NCBI GenBank assembly: GCA_023053545.1
Contig: JAKZAN010000049.1
Coordinates: forward strand, 173,188-237,187
Source of the DNA: Lepidurus packardi
Lineage: Eukaryota > Arthropoda > Branchiopoda > Notostraca > Triopsidae
Direction of reading: 5' to 3'
Length of the DNA stretch: 64,000 nt
Within the stretch, counting starts at the first letter, position 1. Every line of letters starts with the position of its first letter. The notes beneath the pieces were generated by a model. That model did no database searches, was not told the origin of the DNA, and saw nothing but the letters and a program-made list of their open reading frames with translations. Of the stretch, positions 34,609 to 44,201 are shown piece after piece. Both the position numbers and the translations under genes were made by a program.

Positions 34609-35339
34609 GTTCAGCATACAATCGACATAGGCAACGCTCCACCCATTCACCAAAGGCCATACCGCGTCCCAATATCTCAACATGGCGTAATAGATCAGCA
34701 CGTCCAAGAAATGTTAAAAAAAAGAATGTCATTCAACCGTCGAACTCTCCCTGGAGTGCACCCGTTATCCTAGTGAAAAAGAAAGATGGTTCGGAACGGT
34801 TCTGCGTAGACTTCAGGAAGTTAAACAACGGAACTAAAAAAGACGTCTACCCTTTACCTCGCATCGACGACACGCTAGACCTACTTGGAAATGCGAAACT
34901 CTTCTCAACATTAGATTTAGCCAGCGGCTATTGGCAGGTAGAAGTGGCCCCGGAAGATAGGGAAAAAACGGCTTTTTCCACATTCAATGGGCATTACGAA
35001 TTCCAATGCCTACCATTCGGACTAACTAACGCCCCAGCAACGTTCCAACGTTTAATGCAACGCCTATTGCTTCCAATCTGCACAAATTTCGCCATGGTCT
35101 ATTTGGATGACGTCATAATATTCTCCAAATCCTTCCAAGACCATATCAGCCACCTTCGTACTGTATTGGGATTATTTTCGAAAGCTGGTTTAAAACTCAA
35201 GCAAAAGAAATGCCATTTCGGGCAACAATCGGTCAAGTACTTGGGTCACCTAGTATCGGTACACGGAGTAGCCCCAGATCCCGAAAAAATTATAGCCGTC
35301 CAAAATTTCCCTAAACCCAGGTGCACCAAAGACGTCCGA
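34606..35339 (+). pseudogene. Gypsy pol fragment: reverse transcriptase palm and fingers
   Basis: Opens with VQHTIDIGNA and PPIHQRPYRVP, the usual entry to gypsy RT. The frame changes by one base in an eight-A run near 34714. Then follow SPWSAPVILVKKKDGSERF, DLASGYWQ (first catalytic Asp), LPFGLTNAPATFQRLM and MVYLDDVIIFS (catalytic YLDD, near 35100), up to the thumb-connection KDVR at the insertion point. In the intact element, the product copies genomic RNA into cDNA in the virus-like particle. The next residues, SFLGLSNYCRRF, continue at 40223 after the Jockey insertion, in the same frame. Confidence 0.9.
35328..35339 (+). repeat. Left target-site duplication of the Jockey element
   Basis: AAAGACGTCCGA, matching 40211-40222. 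It is part of gypsy pol (codons KDVR). Confidence 0.9.
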
Positions 35340-35611
35340 GAAGAACGCGTTGAACATCGCCCAATGGCAGACGTGTTTACACAACGCTCCTAGTTTAAAG
35401 CTTTCTCTGGTGTGAAATAAAGTTTGTTAACACCTGTGAATAGTTGTACTTTTTGGTTAAGTGCCCAACAGACAATTAGAAACAGCTCTGACACGTTTCT
35501 GTCTCAAGTGTTCCAATTTATTCGAACCTTTTGTATGGTGACATGTTACGCTCACCTGGGCCCTCCTCCAGAAGGGGGAGGGACACGGTCCAAAACAATA
35601 ACACTGAAATC

Positions 35612-36859
35612 ATGGAAGAACAAACAGTGCCCCAGTGCGAACTTTGCCCAAACCCATGTGAACAAGACTCGCAAGACAGCAAACTCTGTAATAAGTGCGC
35701 ACAGAAGGCAACTGCCTGTAAAACTAAAGTGAGCTCACTCGAACCACCTAGGAAAAAGATTAACGCCCTTCCCAACCTTAACAACCCGTCTGAGTTGCTG
35801 GAGTTCCTATGGAATCAGAATGAAGAGCTGTCAAACAAGGTGGCAATGCTCACCTCGAAAGTTGAGACCCTTATCCCTACAGTGAACAGTATTCCCCAGC
35901 TTCAGGCTGAAATCAAGTACCTGCGAGATGTCATTAGCAAACAGATCAACCAACAAAATCCTGTCACCCCATCGTCAATGGAAGCACCTTGGACCTCGGT
36001 GGTTCGAAAACGTCCTTTACCCAAGTCAAACAAACCCACTGCTTCCCCCTCCCAACCAAGCCAACCCAGCCCGATTAACTACCAAAGACGACAGCAAGAC
36101 GAGCTAATTGTCTACTTAGAGCAACTGAACGAAGAAAAGAAAAAGGAAGTGGTCAAAAGAGAAGACTTACTCAGAAATTTGGACAGGGATCTGCTCAAAA
36201 AGTTTGGCAGGAACGCTCCCAACGTGGTGGTAGCCCGGAAGACAAAGTTTCTAATCGAGCTCACACTCGGCACCGAAAAAGAAAAGAACGAAACAGAATC
36301 TCTCCTTCAAGACATCACCCTGGACTCACTTGGTCCCGTTCGAGCAACCCGCCCGAAAAAGCTGAATGATCTGGTTATCCACCAAATCCCAAAGCAGTTT
36401 ACTGAAGAAGAAATCGCTTCACATCTTACCAGAAAGAACGCATCCACACAAATAGAGTTCACGGCAGAGTCAATACGCTGGCTCAACAAGGATAGCACCA
36501 AATCTTTTGGCTCACTAGTGTTTACATGCCCGTCAGCCGAAGCTAAAACAAGATTGCTCAACCGGGGCTACGTATACGCTTTTAGCAGATCGGTACAACT
36601 GGAAGATCGCCGCCAAGAACAAATCACTCAGTGCTTTAACTGCCAGAAATACGGCCATACTGCTCTTTACTGCAAAGAATCTATCCCAACGTGTGGAAAA
36701 TGCTCTGAACCACACAATACGAAAGACTGCTCGAACAACACAAAGAAATGCCGGAACTGCGGCGGTGGACACTTCTCTTTTGACAGTGGCTGCCCGACGC
36801 GTATCACCGAAAGGCAAAAACGCAATCCCTCTGGTCCTCAATCCCGAAACCCTATCTAA
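35612..36859 (+). CDS. Jockey-type ORF1: nucleic-acid-binding gag-like protein
   Basis: 415 aa from the ATG at 35612; an upstream in-frame ATG at 35531 would add 27 residues of low-complexity leader, so 35612 is preferred. The N-terminus has paired cysteines (CELCPNPC, then LCNKCAQKATAC), possibly a small zinc module. A helical heptad-like region follows (about residues 60-110), then an RRM-like middle region. The C-terminus has three CCHC-type knuckles: CFNCQKYGHTALYC, CGKCSEPHNTKDC and CRNCGGGHFSFDSGC (36631-36800). It should coat element RNA and form the ribonucleoprotein. The stop TAA overlaps the ORF2 start as TAATG. Confidence 0.88.
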   Translation: MEEQTVPQCELCPNPCEQDSQDSKLCNKCAQKATACKTKVSSLEPPRKKINALPNLNNPSELLEFLWNQNEELSNKVAMLTSKVETLIPTVNSIPQLQAEIKYLRDVISKQINQQNPVTPSSMEAPWTSVVRKRPLPKSNKPTASPSQPSQPSPINYQRRQQDELIVYLEQLNEEKKKEVVKREDLLRNLDRDLLKKFGRNAPNVVVARKTKFLIELTLGTEKEKNETESLLQDITLDSLGPVRATRPKKLNDLVIHQIPKQFTEEEIASHLTRKNASTQIEFTAESIRWLNKDSTKSFGSLVFTCPSAEAKTRLLNRGYVYAFSRSVQLEDRRQEQITQCFNCQKYGHTALYCKESIPTCGKCSEPHNTKDCSNNTKKCRNCGGGHFSFDSGCPTRITERQKRNPSGPQSRNPI

Positions 36860-39800
36860 TGACAAACGGTTCAAAAATCGTCTTCCACAATATAAGAAAG
36901 AGCAACGCTCAGCTCACAGAGACGTTAAGAGAAGCCAGCAACATTAACGCTGACATCGTCGTGATACTCGAACCTCCTTCCAATCTGTACATCTCCCATT
37001 TCCAGAACTTTACAGTGTTCCAACCCCAAAGCCTTTATAAAGGTGTATTATGCTTCAAAAGAAATGCAGCACCTTATATCTCGCTAGTCACAATAACAGA
37101 ACTATATTCAATAACAAAAATAGTCCCAAAAGCTCTTACACCCATTTACTTGATTACGGTCTACAGAAGACACACAACTGACCTCCGCGAACTAATTACT
37201 AAAACCTGGAAAGATCTACCGCCACCCTTCCAAGACGTGATACTCTGCGGTGATTTCAATGCCCACCACTGGCATTGGGAAGACAAACCAGCAGACAAAC
37301 CAGGCAGACAGCTGTTCGACTTTATCACCGAAAAGAAGCTAAAACTACTTAATAGCTGGAATGTCCCGACTTTCAACAACGAAAGGGGCAGCTCTTCAAC
37401 TCTCGATCTTGCCTTCGCCTCACCAAATATTTCGAGTATAACAAACTTACACCTCATCGATAAAACCTATTTCCCAAACGAATCTGATCACGAGGCTATA
37501 TGCGTCAACATCGATATAAGAACAGAAAAATCAAAACATGCTTTCTGGTGCTACAACAAGGCAAACTGGGCGAAACTAAATGAAGACCTCAAGCTAACAC
37601 TACAGAACGAAAAAGACTCACTGTCTGATCTCGACACAACGGAAAAGCTTGACGCCGCAGTCGACCTTTTAACGGGAGCCCTTTGTAACTCTGCTCAGGT
37701 GCACATCCCTAAAAGAAAATCAACAAATCGGAAAAACCCGTGGTGGAACATAGAACTGGATCTTCTTAGGAAGGAGGTTGCAAAATCACTTAGGACCTAC
37801 CGCGCCTTCCCAAGTACGCTCAACGAACGCAACTGGAAAGATGCACGAAACAATTATACAACAACAGTGCGACTTACTAAAGAAGACTACTGGAAGCGAA
37901 AAGTGGACGCGGGAGACACACGAGTATTATGGAACTTGGAAAGGAAGTTTCGGGAATCCAGAAATACCCTTTCACTAGACCAGTTATTAGATGATAACCG
38001 CAAACCATTCGTAAATGAAATATTGAAACTTAACCACCTAGCGGTGAAACTTTTGGATTGTAAAAGCTCCTCTCCATCGACTGTAAACACAGCTAGAACA
38101 ACGAGACACACGCACACACAAAAGACCAGACAAAAAGACTTACCAAAAGTGACGATGGAAGAATTGGATCAATTGGTACGTGCCTTACCTAATATGAAAG
38201 CACCTGGAGTGGATGGTATTCAACCAATTCTCATCAAAAAAACCTGGCAAACCATCAAACAAACTACAATTGATATACTTAACGCCAGCCTTAGGCTATC
38301 CTATTTCCCAATAGCTTGGAAAACAGCTAAAATTCTAGCACTACCAAAACCGAATAAGGCTGATTACACTATCTGCAAGAATTTCCGTCCAATAGCTCTT
38401 CTACCATGCTTGGGCAAAGTCCTCGAAAAAGCCGTGGCAACCAAACTGTCGGAAATGCTAGAGAGCCAAAATTCCCTATCTACTAACCAATGGGGATTCC
38501 GGCCAAACCGCTCAACGACAAACGCTATGCTACAGCTGACGGACAAAATTCTGTCTGGCTTCGACAAACGCAAAGTAACTTCAGTTCTATTACTGGACAT
38601 TGAGGGAGCCTTTAATAATGTGAATCACGCAAAGCTATGCCGAGAGGTTGAAAAGAAGAATATACCATCGTACCTAGTCGACTGGATCAGAAGTTTCCTG
38701 GAAAACAGAAGTGGTTTCATCGCTAGTGGGCAGAATATGAGCGAAGTTTTTGGTTTAGAAAAGGGTGTGCCCCAAGGGTCACCCCTCTCACCTGTACTTT
38801 TTACAATATACGTTAATGGAGCTCTTACCCTTGTTAAAGGCAAAAACTCTTTATCGGAGGGTTTCGCGGATGATATCCTTCTTGCAACCACCAGCTCGAC
38901 CGAAGACATAAATGTCGGCAGACTTGAGAAGGCTGTCAAAACGCTAGAAAAATGGGGAGCAAGACTAAGCCTAAACTTCGCAAAATCGAAAACTGAGCTC
39001 ATCCATTTTTCTCGGAAACATACCCGGGATCCCGTCCCACTCACATGGGGAGACGAAATCATCCACCCGAAAACCAATGTAAGGTACCTTGGCCTACACT
39101 ACGACTCTAGACTCAATTGGTCATCCCATGCAAGCCACCTCGCTTCCCAGTGCAACCACACCCTCAACAATCTAAGAAAACTAGTGCATTTTATCCCCTC
39201 AATAAGAGTAGACAAACTGATAACCCTAGTTAAGAGTACGTTGTACTCAAAAATACTATACGGGCTACCAGCCTGGGCGAATGCGAACCTAACAAACTTA
39301 CCCCCTGTGCGAGCACTACATAGACGAGCTCTCCTACTTATCACGGGCGCTCTAAAGACAACTCCAACGGCCTCACTTGAAGTAGAGACTGGTATTCCCC
39401 CCCTAGACCTACTCACACTGAAAACCCTTCTGCGATTCTCCCAGAAACTACAAGACCAACCAATTACGAAACCTAAACACAAAAGTTATATGACCTGCTC
39501 CCAAAGAATACTAGCCTACAGAAATACTTACCCCATATCGGTCAAATCTACGAAAAAATCGGCAGCAATTGATCTCATGATCACTAAAAAATGGCTGCAA
39601 AAGTGGTCGGATACGCCATCAACACTTCGAGACTTACACGTTGTACCGACTCTAAAACCCATTTGCAAGCTCAGACTAGACAGGAAGACAATATCGACAC
39701 TGATAAAACTAAGAACAGCTCACTTCCCAACAAAGACTTACCTCCACAGAATTAAAAAAACTGACGACACGACATGCACTTGCAACAGACACTCGAAACA

Positions 39801-39987
39801 AGACCTCATGCACGTTTTCTTTCCCTGCAGAATACTTAACAAACAGCGAGCAGTGCTTCTGAGAAACCTGTCAACAAAAAGACTACATTTCAACCCCGAA
39901 ACTATTCTTACGAACACATCAGTTTTTCACGCGACTCACGTTTTTGCGACTGACGCGTTGACTATTCTGAAGGAAAACTCAGGTTAA
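36859..39987 (+). CDS. Jockey-type ORF2: AP endonuclease and reverse transcriptase
   Basis: 1042 aa, uninterrupted. N-terminal APE-type endonuclease: VVILEPPSNLY, CGDFNAHHWHW (about residue 130), SSTLDLAFAS and SDHEAICVNI (about 210). The reverse transcriptase has LPKPNKADY, FRPIALLPCLGKVLEK, WGFRPNRSTTNAML, LLDIEGAFNNV, KGVPQGSPLSPVLFTIYVNG and the catalytic FADD at about residue 669. A conserved thumb block, LLITGALKTTPTASLEVETG, follows. A Cys/His cluster near residue 973 (CTCNRHSKQDLMHVFFPC) ends the protein. No RNase H domain. It nicks the target and primes cDNA synthesis there. Translation probably depends on reinitiation at the TAATG overlap with ORF1. Confidence 0.93.
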   Translation: MTNGSKIVFHNIRKSNAQLTETLREASNINADIVVILEPPSNLYISHFQNFTVFQPQSLYKGVLCFKRNAAPYISLVTITELYSITKIVPKALTPIYLITVYRRHTTDLRELITKTWKDLPPPFQDVILCGDFNAHHWHWEDKPADKPGRQLFDFITEKKLKLLNSWNVPTFNNERGSSSTLDLAFASPNISSITNLHLIDKTYFPNESDHEAICVNIDIRTEKSKHAFWCYNKANWAKLNEDLKLTLQNEKDSLSDLDTTEKLDAAVDLLTGALCNSAQVHIPKRKSTNRKNPWWNIELDLLRKEVAKSLRTYRAFPSTLNERNWKDARNNYTTTVRLTKEDYWKRKVDAGDTRVLWNLERKFRESRNTLSLDQLLDDNRKPFVNEILKLNHLAVKLLDCKSSSPSTVNTARTTRHTHTQKTRQKDLPKVTMEELDQLVRALPNMKAPGVDGIQPILIKKTWQTIKQTTIDILNASLRLSYFPIAWKTAKILALPKPNKADYTICKNFRPIALLPCLGKVLEKAVATKLSEMLESQNSLSTNQWGFRPNRSTTNAMLQLTDKILSGFDKRKVTSVLLLDIEGAFNNVNHAKLCREVEKKNIPSYLVDWIRSFLENRSGFIASGQNMSEVFGLEKGVPQGSPLSPVLFTIYVNGALTLVKGKNSLSEGFADDILLATTSSTEDINVGRLEKAVKTLEKWGARLSLNFAKSKTELIHFSRKHTRDPVPLTWGDEIIHPKTNVRYLGLHYDSRLNWSSHASHLASQCNHTLNNLRKLVHFIPSIRVDKLITLVKSTLYSKILYGLPAWANANLTNLPPVRALHRRALLLITGALKTTPTASLEVETGIPPLDLLTLKTLLRFSQKLQDQPITKPKHKSYMTCSQRILAYRNTYPISVKSTKKSAAIDLMITKKWLQKWSDTPSTLRDLHVVPTLKPICKLRLDRKTISTLIKLRTAHFPTKTYLHRIKKTDDTTCTCNRHSKQDLMHVFFPCRILNKQRAVLLRNLSTKRLHFNPETILTNTSVFHATHVFATDALTILKENSG

Positions 39988-40210
39988 AAACTACTTTATA
40001 TTGCCCCATCTTCCTTAATAATAATATTGTGAAGAATAAAAGTATGTGTGTGTGTGTGTGGGTTTGTTGTTAGTAATAACACAAACCATGTACATAGAAT
40101 GAGTGAACAGAGGTTATGATCCCCTGTAAACAGTTTTATGACCTTTGTAAATATCGAGGTAAGCAACGAGCTTAGCTCACGCTTAAAATACACGGTAAAA
40201 AAAAAAAAAA

Positions 40211-40222
40211 AAGACGTCCGAT
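40211..40222 (+). repeat. Right target-site duplication of the Jockey element
   Basis: AAAGACGTCCGA immediately after the A-run at 40197-40210, matching 35328-35339; gypsy coding resumes directly (SFLGLSNYC). Confidence 0.88.
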
Positions 40223-42411
40223 CTTTTCTAGGACTCTCAAACTATTGCAGGCGGTTTATAAAAAATTACGCTATTATAGCAAACCCCCTTACTAAACTGA
40301 GGAGCAAAAATAATACATTTCGATGGGATGAACAAACTCACAATGCTTTTTCCACACTCAAACTGGCCCTAACAAAACATCCCGTACTAGCTTACCCGGA
40401 CTTCACGAAACCTTTTACCCTTTTCACCGATGCTTCTAATACAGCACTCGGAGTGGTTCTTGCACAATTCCAGAATAATCGGGAGGTAGTAATCGCCTAC
40501 GCCAGCCGTAAGCTCAACCCGGCGGAATCACGCTACGCTACAGTTGAAAGGGAAGCTTTAGCGGTCGTGTTCGCCGTAAAACACTTTCATGCATATCTGT
40601 ACGGACGGAAGTTCGAAGTCGTGACAGACCACAACCCGTTAAAATGGTTAATGGCAAATAAAGATCATACTTCTAAACTTTCACTCTGGGCTTTGCGGCT
40701 ACAAGAATACGATTTCACGATCAATCACCGACCTGGTAAGAAACACGGAAATGCTGACGGCTTTTCCCGTACCCCGGTCGCCATAATTACAGACGAAAAT
40801 TACTTTACGAAAGCAACTTTTGTCCTAGAACAGCAGAAGGACCCAGCTTGTTCCAAATTGTTGCAACTCTTATCAGGCAATTCGTCCCCAATATTGCATA
40901 AAATGAGCTCACACTGGAAACAAAAATCACACGAATATCTGCTAAACTCTGACGGCATTCTCTGTCGCCTACGGCCCAGCATTCACGATAGTAGAATCCT
41001 AGTTCCACTCCCAATTGTCCCCGACACTTTACGAACGATCATCCTATCCAGTCTACACGACCACAAAACCGCAGGACATCTGGCCATACAAAAAACATAT
41101 AACAAAATCCTAGCCCGGTACTATTGGGTAGGCCTCTATAGGGACGTAAAGAAGTACATATGGTCCTGCCCATCTTGCAATAAACGCAAATCGCCTACAA
41201 AAACCCTTAGGACTCCATTAATGCCCATGCCTATAGCAGAGCGCCCCTTCGATAGAATCACCGTCGACGTCCTCGGCCCGCTTCCGGGTACACCTCGGGG
41301 AAACAAATACATTATAGTTTTCACACACTATTTAACTAAATGGCCAGAAGCTTACGCCATACCCGACCAAAAAGACGAAACCGTTGCGAAGTTATATTGC
41401 GAAGAATGAATTACGAGACACGGAGCACCTCGACACCTCCTATCTGATCAAGGCCCTAATTTTATGGCCGAATTAATAAAAAATATCTGCGCCTTCCTAA
41501 ATACCACCAAGCAAAGGACCACACCATACCATCCTCAATGCGACGGCCTCACAGAACGGTTCAATAAAACTTTAGCTGACATGATCTCACATTATGTAAA
41601 TGATACCCATACGGACTGGGACGAACACCTACCGTACCTTCTCCTCGCGTACCGAACCTCAATGCAGTCCTCCACATTAGAATCACCATTCTACCTGCTT
41701 TATGGTAGGGACCCGGCCCTCCCGATAGATTCCATACTGTCACCTAAATCAGCACAGGTACTCTCATACCCTGACTACAAAGAAAAGCTGACATCTCACC
41801 TCCATACTGCATGGACAATCGCACAGTCGCATTTGAAAACAGCGCAAGAAAAGCAAAAACAGTATTATGACAGGACCGCGACCGAACGTCATTTTCGCGT
41901 GGGAGACAAAGTATACATGACGAAGCCCGCAACGAAACCAGGTCTTTCCAGGAAATTGGACTATAGATGGTCTGGTCCTTACCGAATTATTGATAGACCC
42001 TCCCCGGTTACAGCGACACTAATCGACCCCATTTCCTGCAAAAAGCATACAGTACACTTAAACCGATTGAAACAGTGTTGGGAATACGACGGGTGTAGGG
42101 ACCCGAAAGCAGGAACACGGGAAGAACCCCGGACAATAAGCCCCATACCGCCCCCACCAACCTCCCCCAAAAGGCCCTCTAGCACTACTATACATCATTA
42201 CACACCATCAAATTCCTCCGACAGCACCACATATGCGGACATACTTCGCAGTCCTTCAAATCACCACACCCCAATACCAGTTGATAACGACCCTAACCCG
42301 CATTTTGTCACCCCAACAGCGTCGCCTAGCCAAGAAACAAGACCCGCTCCAACCTATTCTCTACGAGATAGACGAACGATAAAAAAACCCTCCCGATTTC
42401 AACCATATTAA
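40211..42411 (+). pseudogene. Gypsy pol fragment: RT connection, RNase H and integrase
   Basis: Continues the interrupted pol. RNase H: FTLFTDASNTALG, ATVEREALAVVFA, VVTDHNPLKWL and the PGKKHGNADGFSR end. Integrase zinc finger: HDHKTAGH with CPSCNKRK. Integrase core: ITVDVLGPLPG (first Asp), LLSDQGPNF (second Asp) and HPQCDGLTERFN (Glu). The C-terminal GPY/F module is DYRWSGPYRII near 41955. One in-frame TGA at 41407-41409 interrupts the core between the first and second Asp; the frame is otherwise continuous to the stop before 42412. The tail is Pro/Ser/Thr-rich. Confidence 0.9.
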
Positions 42412-42495
42412 AAAAAAAAGAAAAAGATCACAATTGGCGAACCTCCTTAACCGCGTGGACTAGACGCCGGTTTACGCGAGGACGCGTCACTTTTC

Positions 42496-42508
42496 GGAAG
42501 AGGGGGAG
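42496..42508 (+). promoter_or_regulatory. Polypurine tract of the gypsy element
   Basis: GGAAGAGGGGGAG, three bases upstream of the presumed LTR start TGTAATG. In LTR elements, this tract survives RNase H and primes plus-strand DNA. Confidence 0.75.
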
Positions 42509-42511
42509 TAA

Positions 42512-42820
42512 TGTAATGATACTTTATGCGACCTAGAAACACTTTAGTGTTTATGGCTTTTGTTGTGACGGAAGAAGAAGACCTTTCTTCTAGTGACAAC
42601 AGAGACATCACTTTTTACAACCCTGTTGTCCAGTTACCGGAAGGTATAAAGGACAGCAGGGAAGTGATTCGGGTAGCCAGTGTGATTCTAGAGTGTAACG
42701 AGCTGAGTCCGTGCGAATACAGTTCAGGAATAAGCTTCAAAGTCTCTTGCGTTGTCGTAGTTACTACTGCTCATTCAGAAACCTAAAACGTAAGTACATC
42801 GTTTTAATAGTAACACTACA
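42512..42820 (+). repeat. 3' LTR of the gypsy element (about 309 bp)
   Basis: Begins TGTAATG right after the polypurine tract and ends CACTACA, which form a 7-base terminal inverted repeat with one mismatch (TG...CA). A TATAAA box is at 42645-42650. The end at 42820 coincides with the point where the coiled-coil gene on the opposite strand loses its reading context. No partner 5' LTR is in the window, so the length is inferred from termini only. Confidence 0.7.
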
Positions 42821-43386
42821 TTAGTTCATAGGAGTCGAATTGGCGATGGAGATTCTCCCGTTCTTGCTGGAAATCACTGTCAGCTTTCAGCTTTTCCTCT
42901 CGAAATTGCAGTTCAATCGCTTGTAGCTTTGACTGCCAAGCTTGGTCGATGAAAATCTTCTCTTCTTCGAATTTGCTAATTAATGCGGTCTTTTCGTTTT
43001 GGAAATCCATGTTGAGCGTATTGATGCGCCACTCGTGCTTCTCCGACAATCCTCTCTTGAACGCTAACGCATGTTCCGCAGCCGCACTGATCCTAATAGA
43101 CAAATATTGTTAGATTTGCGTTGTACTGGAATGAAAAAACGCTACTTCTCCTTAAGTTCCTGGGACTCGCGCTTTAACTGTTCATCTTCTTCACGGTGCA
43201 AGTCCAAGTGTATTTGTAGGTCGTTCTTTTCACAAAGAACGGCTGCTCGCTCCTTTTCTAGTTCTTGAAGTTTAACCATGACATCACCTAACTCCTTGTT
43301 CAGAGCAGACACTTGCTGTTTGAGTTCTAATTCACGGGAAACCTTCACTTGCTGCTTGGTTTGGGACGCTTCAGAAGAGCTTAACT
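42819..43386 (-). pseudogene. Coiled-coil protein fragment cut by the gypsy LTR
   Basis: Two minus-strand exons: 43386-43146, a 53-bp GT-AG intron (43145-43093), then 43092 leftwards to the LTR border. The product is a continuous charged coiled coil (for example LKQQVSALNKELGDVMVKLQ, then FREEKLKADSDFQQERENL). It remains in frame across the intron, so this was a genuine gene. The reading frame runs into the LTR, where it meets TAG at 42816, so the 3' part is lost. A candidate acceptor at 43387 implies further upstream exons that are not visible. I do not recognise the family with confidence. Confidence 0.65.
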
Positions 43387-43437
43387 AAGAAACAATAATT
43401 ATTATAAAAAAATAACAAAAAGCTGAAAGTGCTATAA

Positions 43438-43974
43438 GTCTTGGTGTGTTTAAAGGACTTTAGGAACATCCTATCATTAAAGCAGCACATGATTACCCAT
43501 ACGGATGAGAAACCCTTCATTTGTGAAATCTGTGGCGCGGGATTCCGGAAGAATAATAATTTGTTGCGTCACCATTTGGTCCATACAGGAGAAAAACCCT
43601 TTTCTTGCGATATTTGTCAAAAGAAATTTGCTTCCGTGGGCAACTTGAAGAAGCATAAAGTGATCCATACCGGCGAAAAAAATTATTGCTGTAAATTGTG
43701 TGGCAAAGCGTTTTCCCAGAGTTCCAACTTGAAGAAACATTACGTAACCCATGACAGTGAGAAGAAGGCTAGGAAAGGCGAGAGAAATTATTCGGCCGAA
43801 GAAGAAGGGGAGGAATAGAGCAGTGAACGCGGAACGCTGACCATAATTGGACACGAAATTATTTTAACTGAACCGGAGCAGGAATTGGAAGAAACTGAAG
43901 ACGTCATTGGGAAATCGAACCCGCTTGGATGTGTTTTAACTATTGAAGGCACGGATATGGTAGTTGAAATTTGA
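43438..43974 (+). pseudogene. C2H2 zinc-finger gene, 3' exon with internal stop
   Basis: Four finger units: a partial first (VCLKDFRNILSLKQHMITH, lacking its first Cys), then CEICGAGFRKNNNLLRHHLVH, CDICQKKFASVGNLKKHKVIH and CKLCGKAFSQSSNLKKHYVTH, joined by TGEK-type linkers. This suits a DNA-binding transcription factor. The exon seems to begin after an AG at 43436-43437, so earlier exons are missing. An in-frame TAG at 43816-43818 follows an acidic EEEGEE stretch, but the frame stays open for 51 more codons of normal composition to TGA at 43972-43974. This suggests the TAG is a premature stop. Confidence 0.7.
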
Positions 43975-44201
43975 TGGCGTTAAAATAAGTGGTCCTTCCT
44001 TTGCTGTCTTGTTGAGAAAAGCTAACGTTGGAGGAAATAATGCGGGGGAAAGAATTTCATGTATTTCATGACTGTATTTGCCGCGTGTCCTAAATATTGA
44101 CATCGGAGTATTGATGTTATCGATATATGGCGTACATGCATGGTATCAGTGATCTCACTTTTCGATACGATATACGGGTAGGTTCGATTAAATCAACAAA
44201 T

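Larger units (their letters stand above)
35340..40210 (+). mobile_element. Full-length Jockey-type non-LTR retrotransposon
   Basis: 4.87 kb, flanked by the 12-bp duplication AAAGACGTCCGA, with a 5' UTR of about 270 bp, two ORFs, a 3' UTR (39988-40196) containing an AATAAA signal at 40035-40040 and a (TG)n run near 40043-40061, and a terminal A-run. Target duplication plus poly(A) is the signature of target-primed reverse transcription. Both ORFs are open, so the copy could be young and potentially active. The lack of an RNase H domain and the ORF1 zinc knuckles favour the Jockey clade. Confidence 0.92.
34606..42820 (+). mobile_element. Ty3/gypsy LTR retrotransposon, 5' half missing, split by a Jockey element
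   Basis: Two collinear pol pieces (34606-35339 and 40211-42411) with reverse transcriptase, RNase H and integrase in gypsy order, followed by a polypurine tract and a 3' LTR. The 5' LTR, gag, protease and the start of RT are absent; the left border is the inverted end of the array transposon. It carries three lesions: a frame change in an A-run, the Jockey insertion and an in-frame TGA. This copy is dead. Confidence 0.92.

Noticed and set aside
40138-40210. Extension of the second gypsy frame upstream of 40211
   Set aside because: These bases are the Jockey 3' UTR and A-tail, in frame by chance.
42526-42786. 86-aa open frame after gypsy pol
   Set aside because: Lies wholly within the presumed 3' LTR and includes its TATA box.
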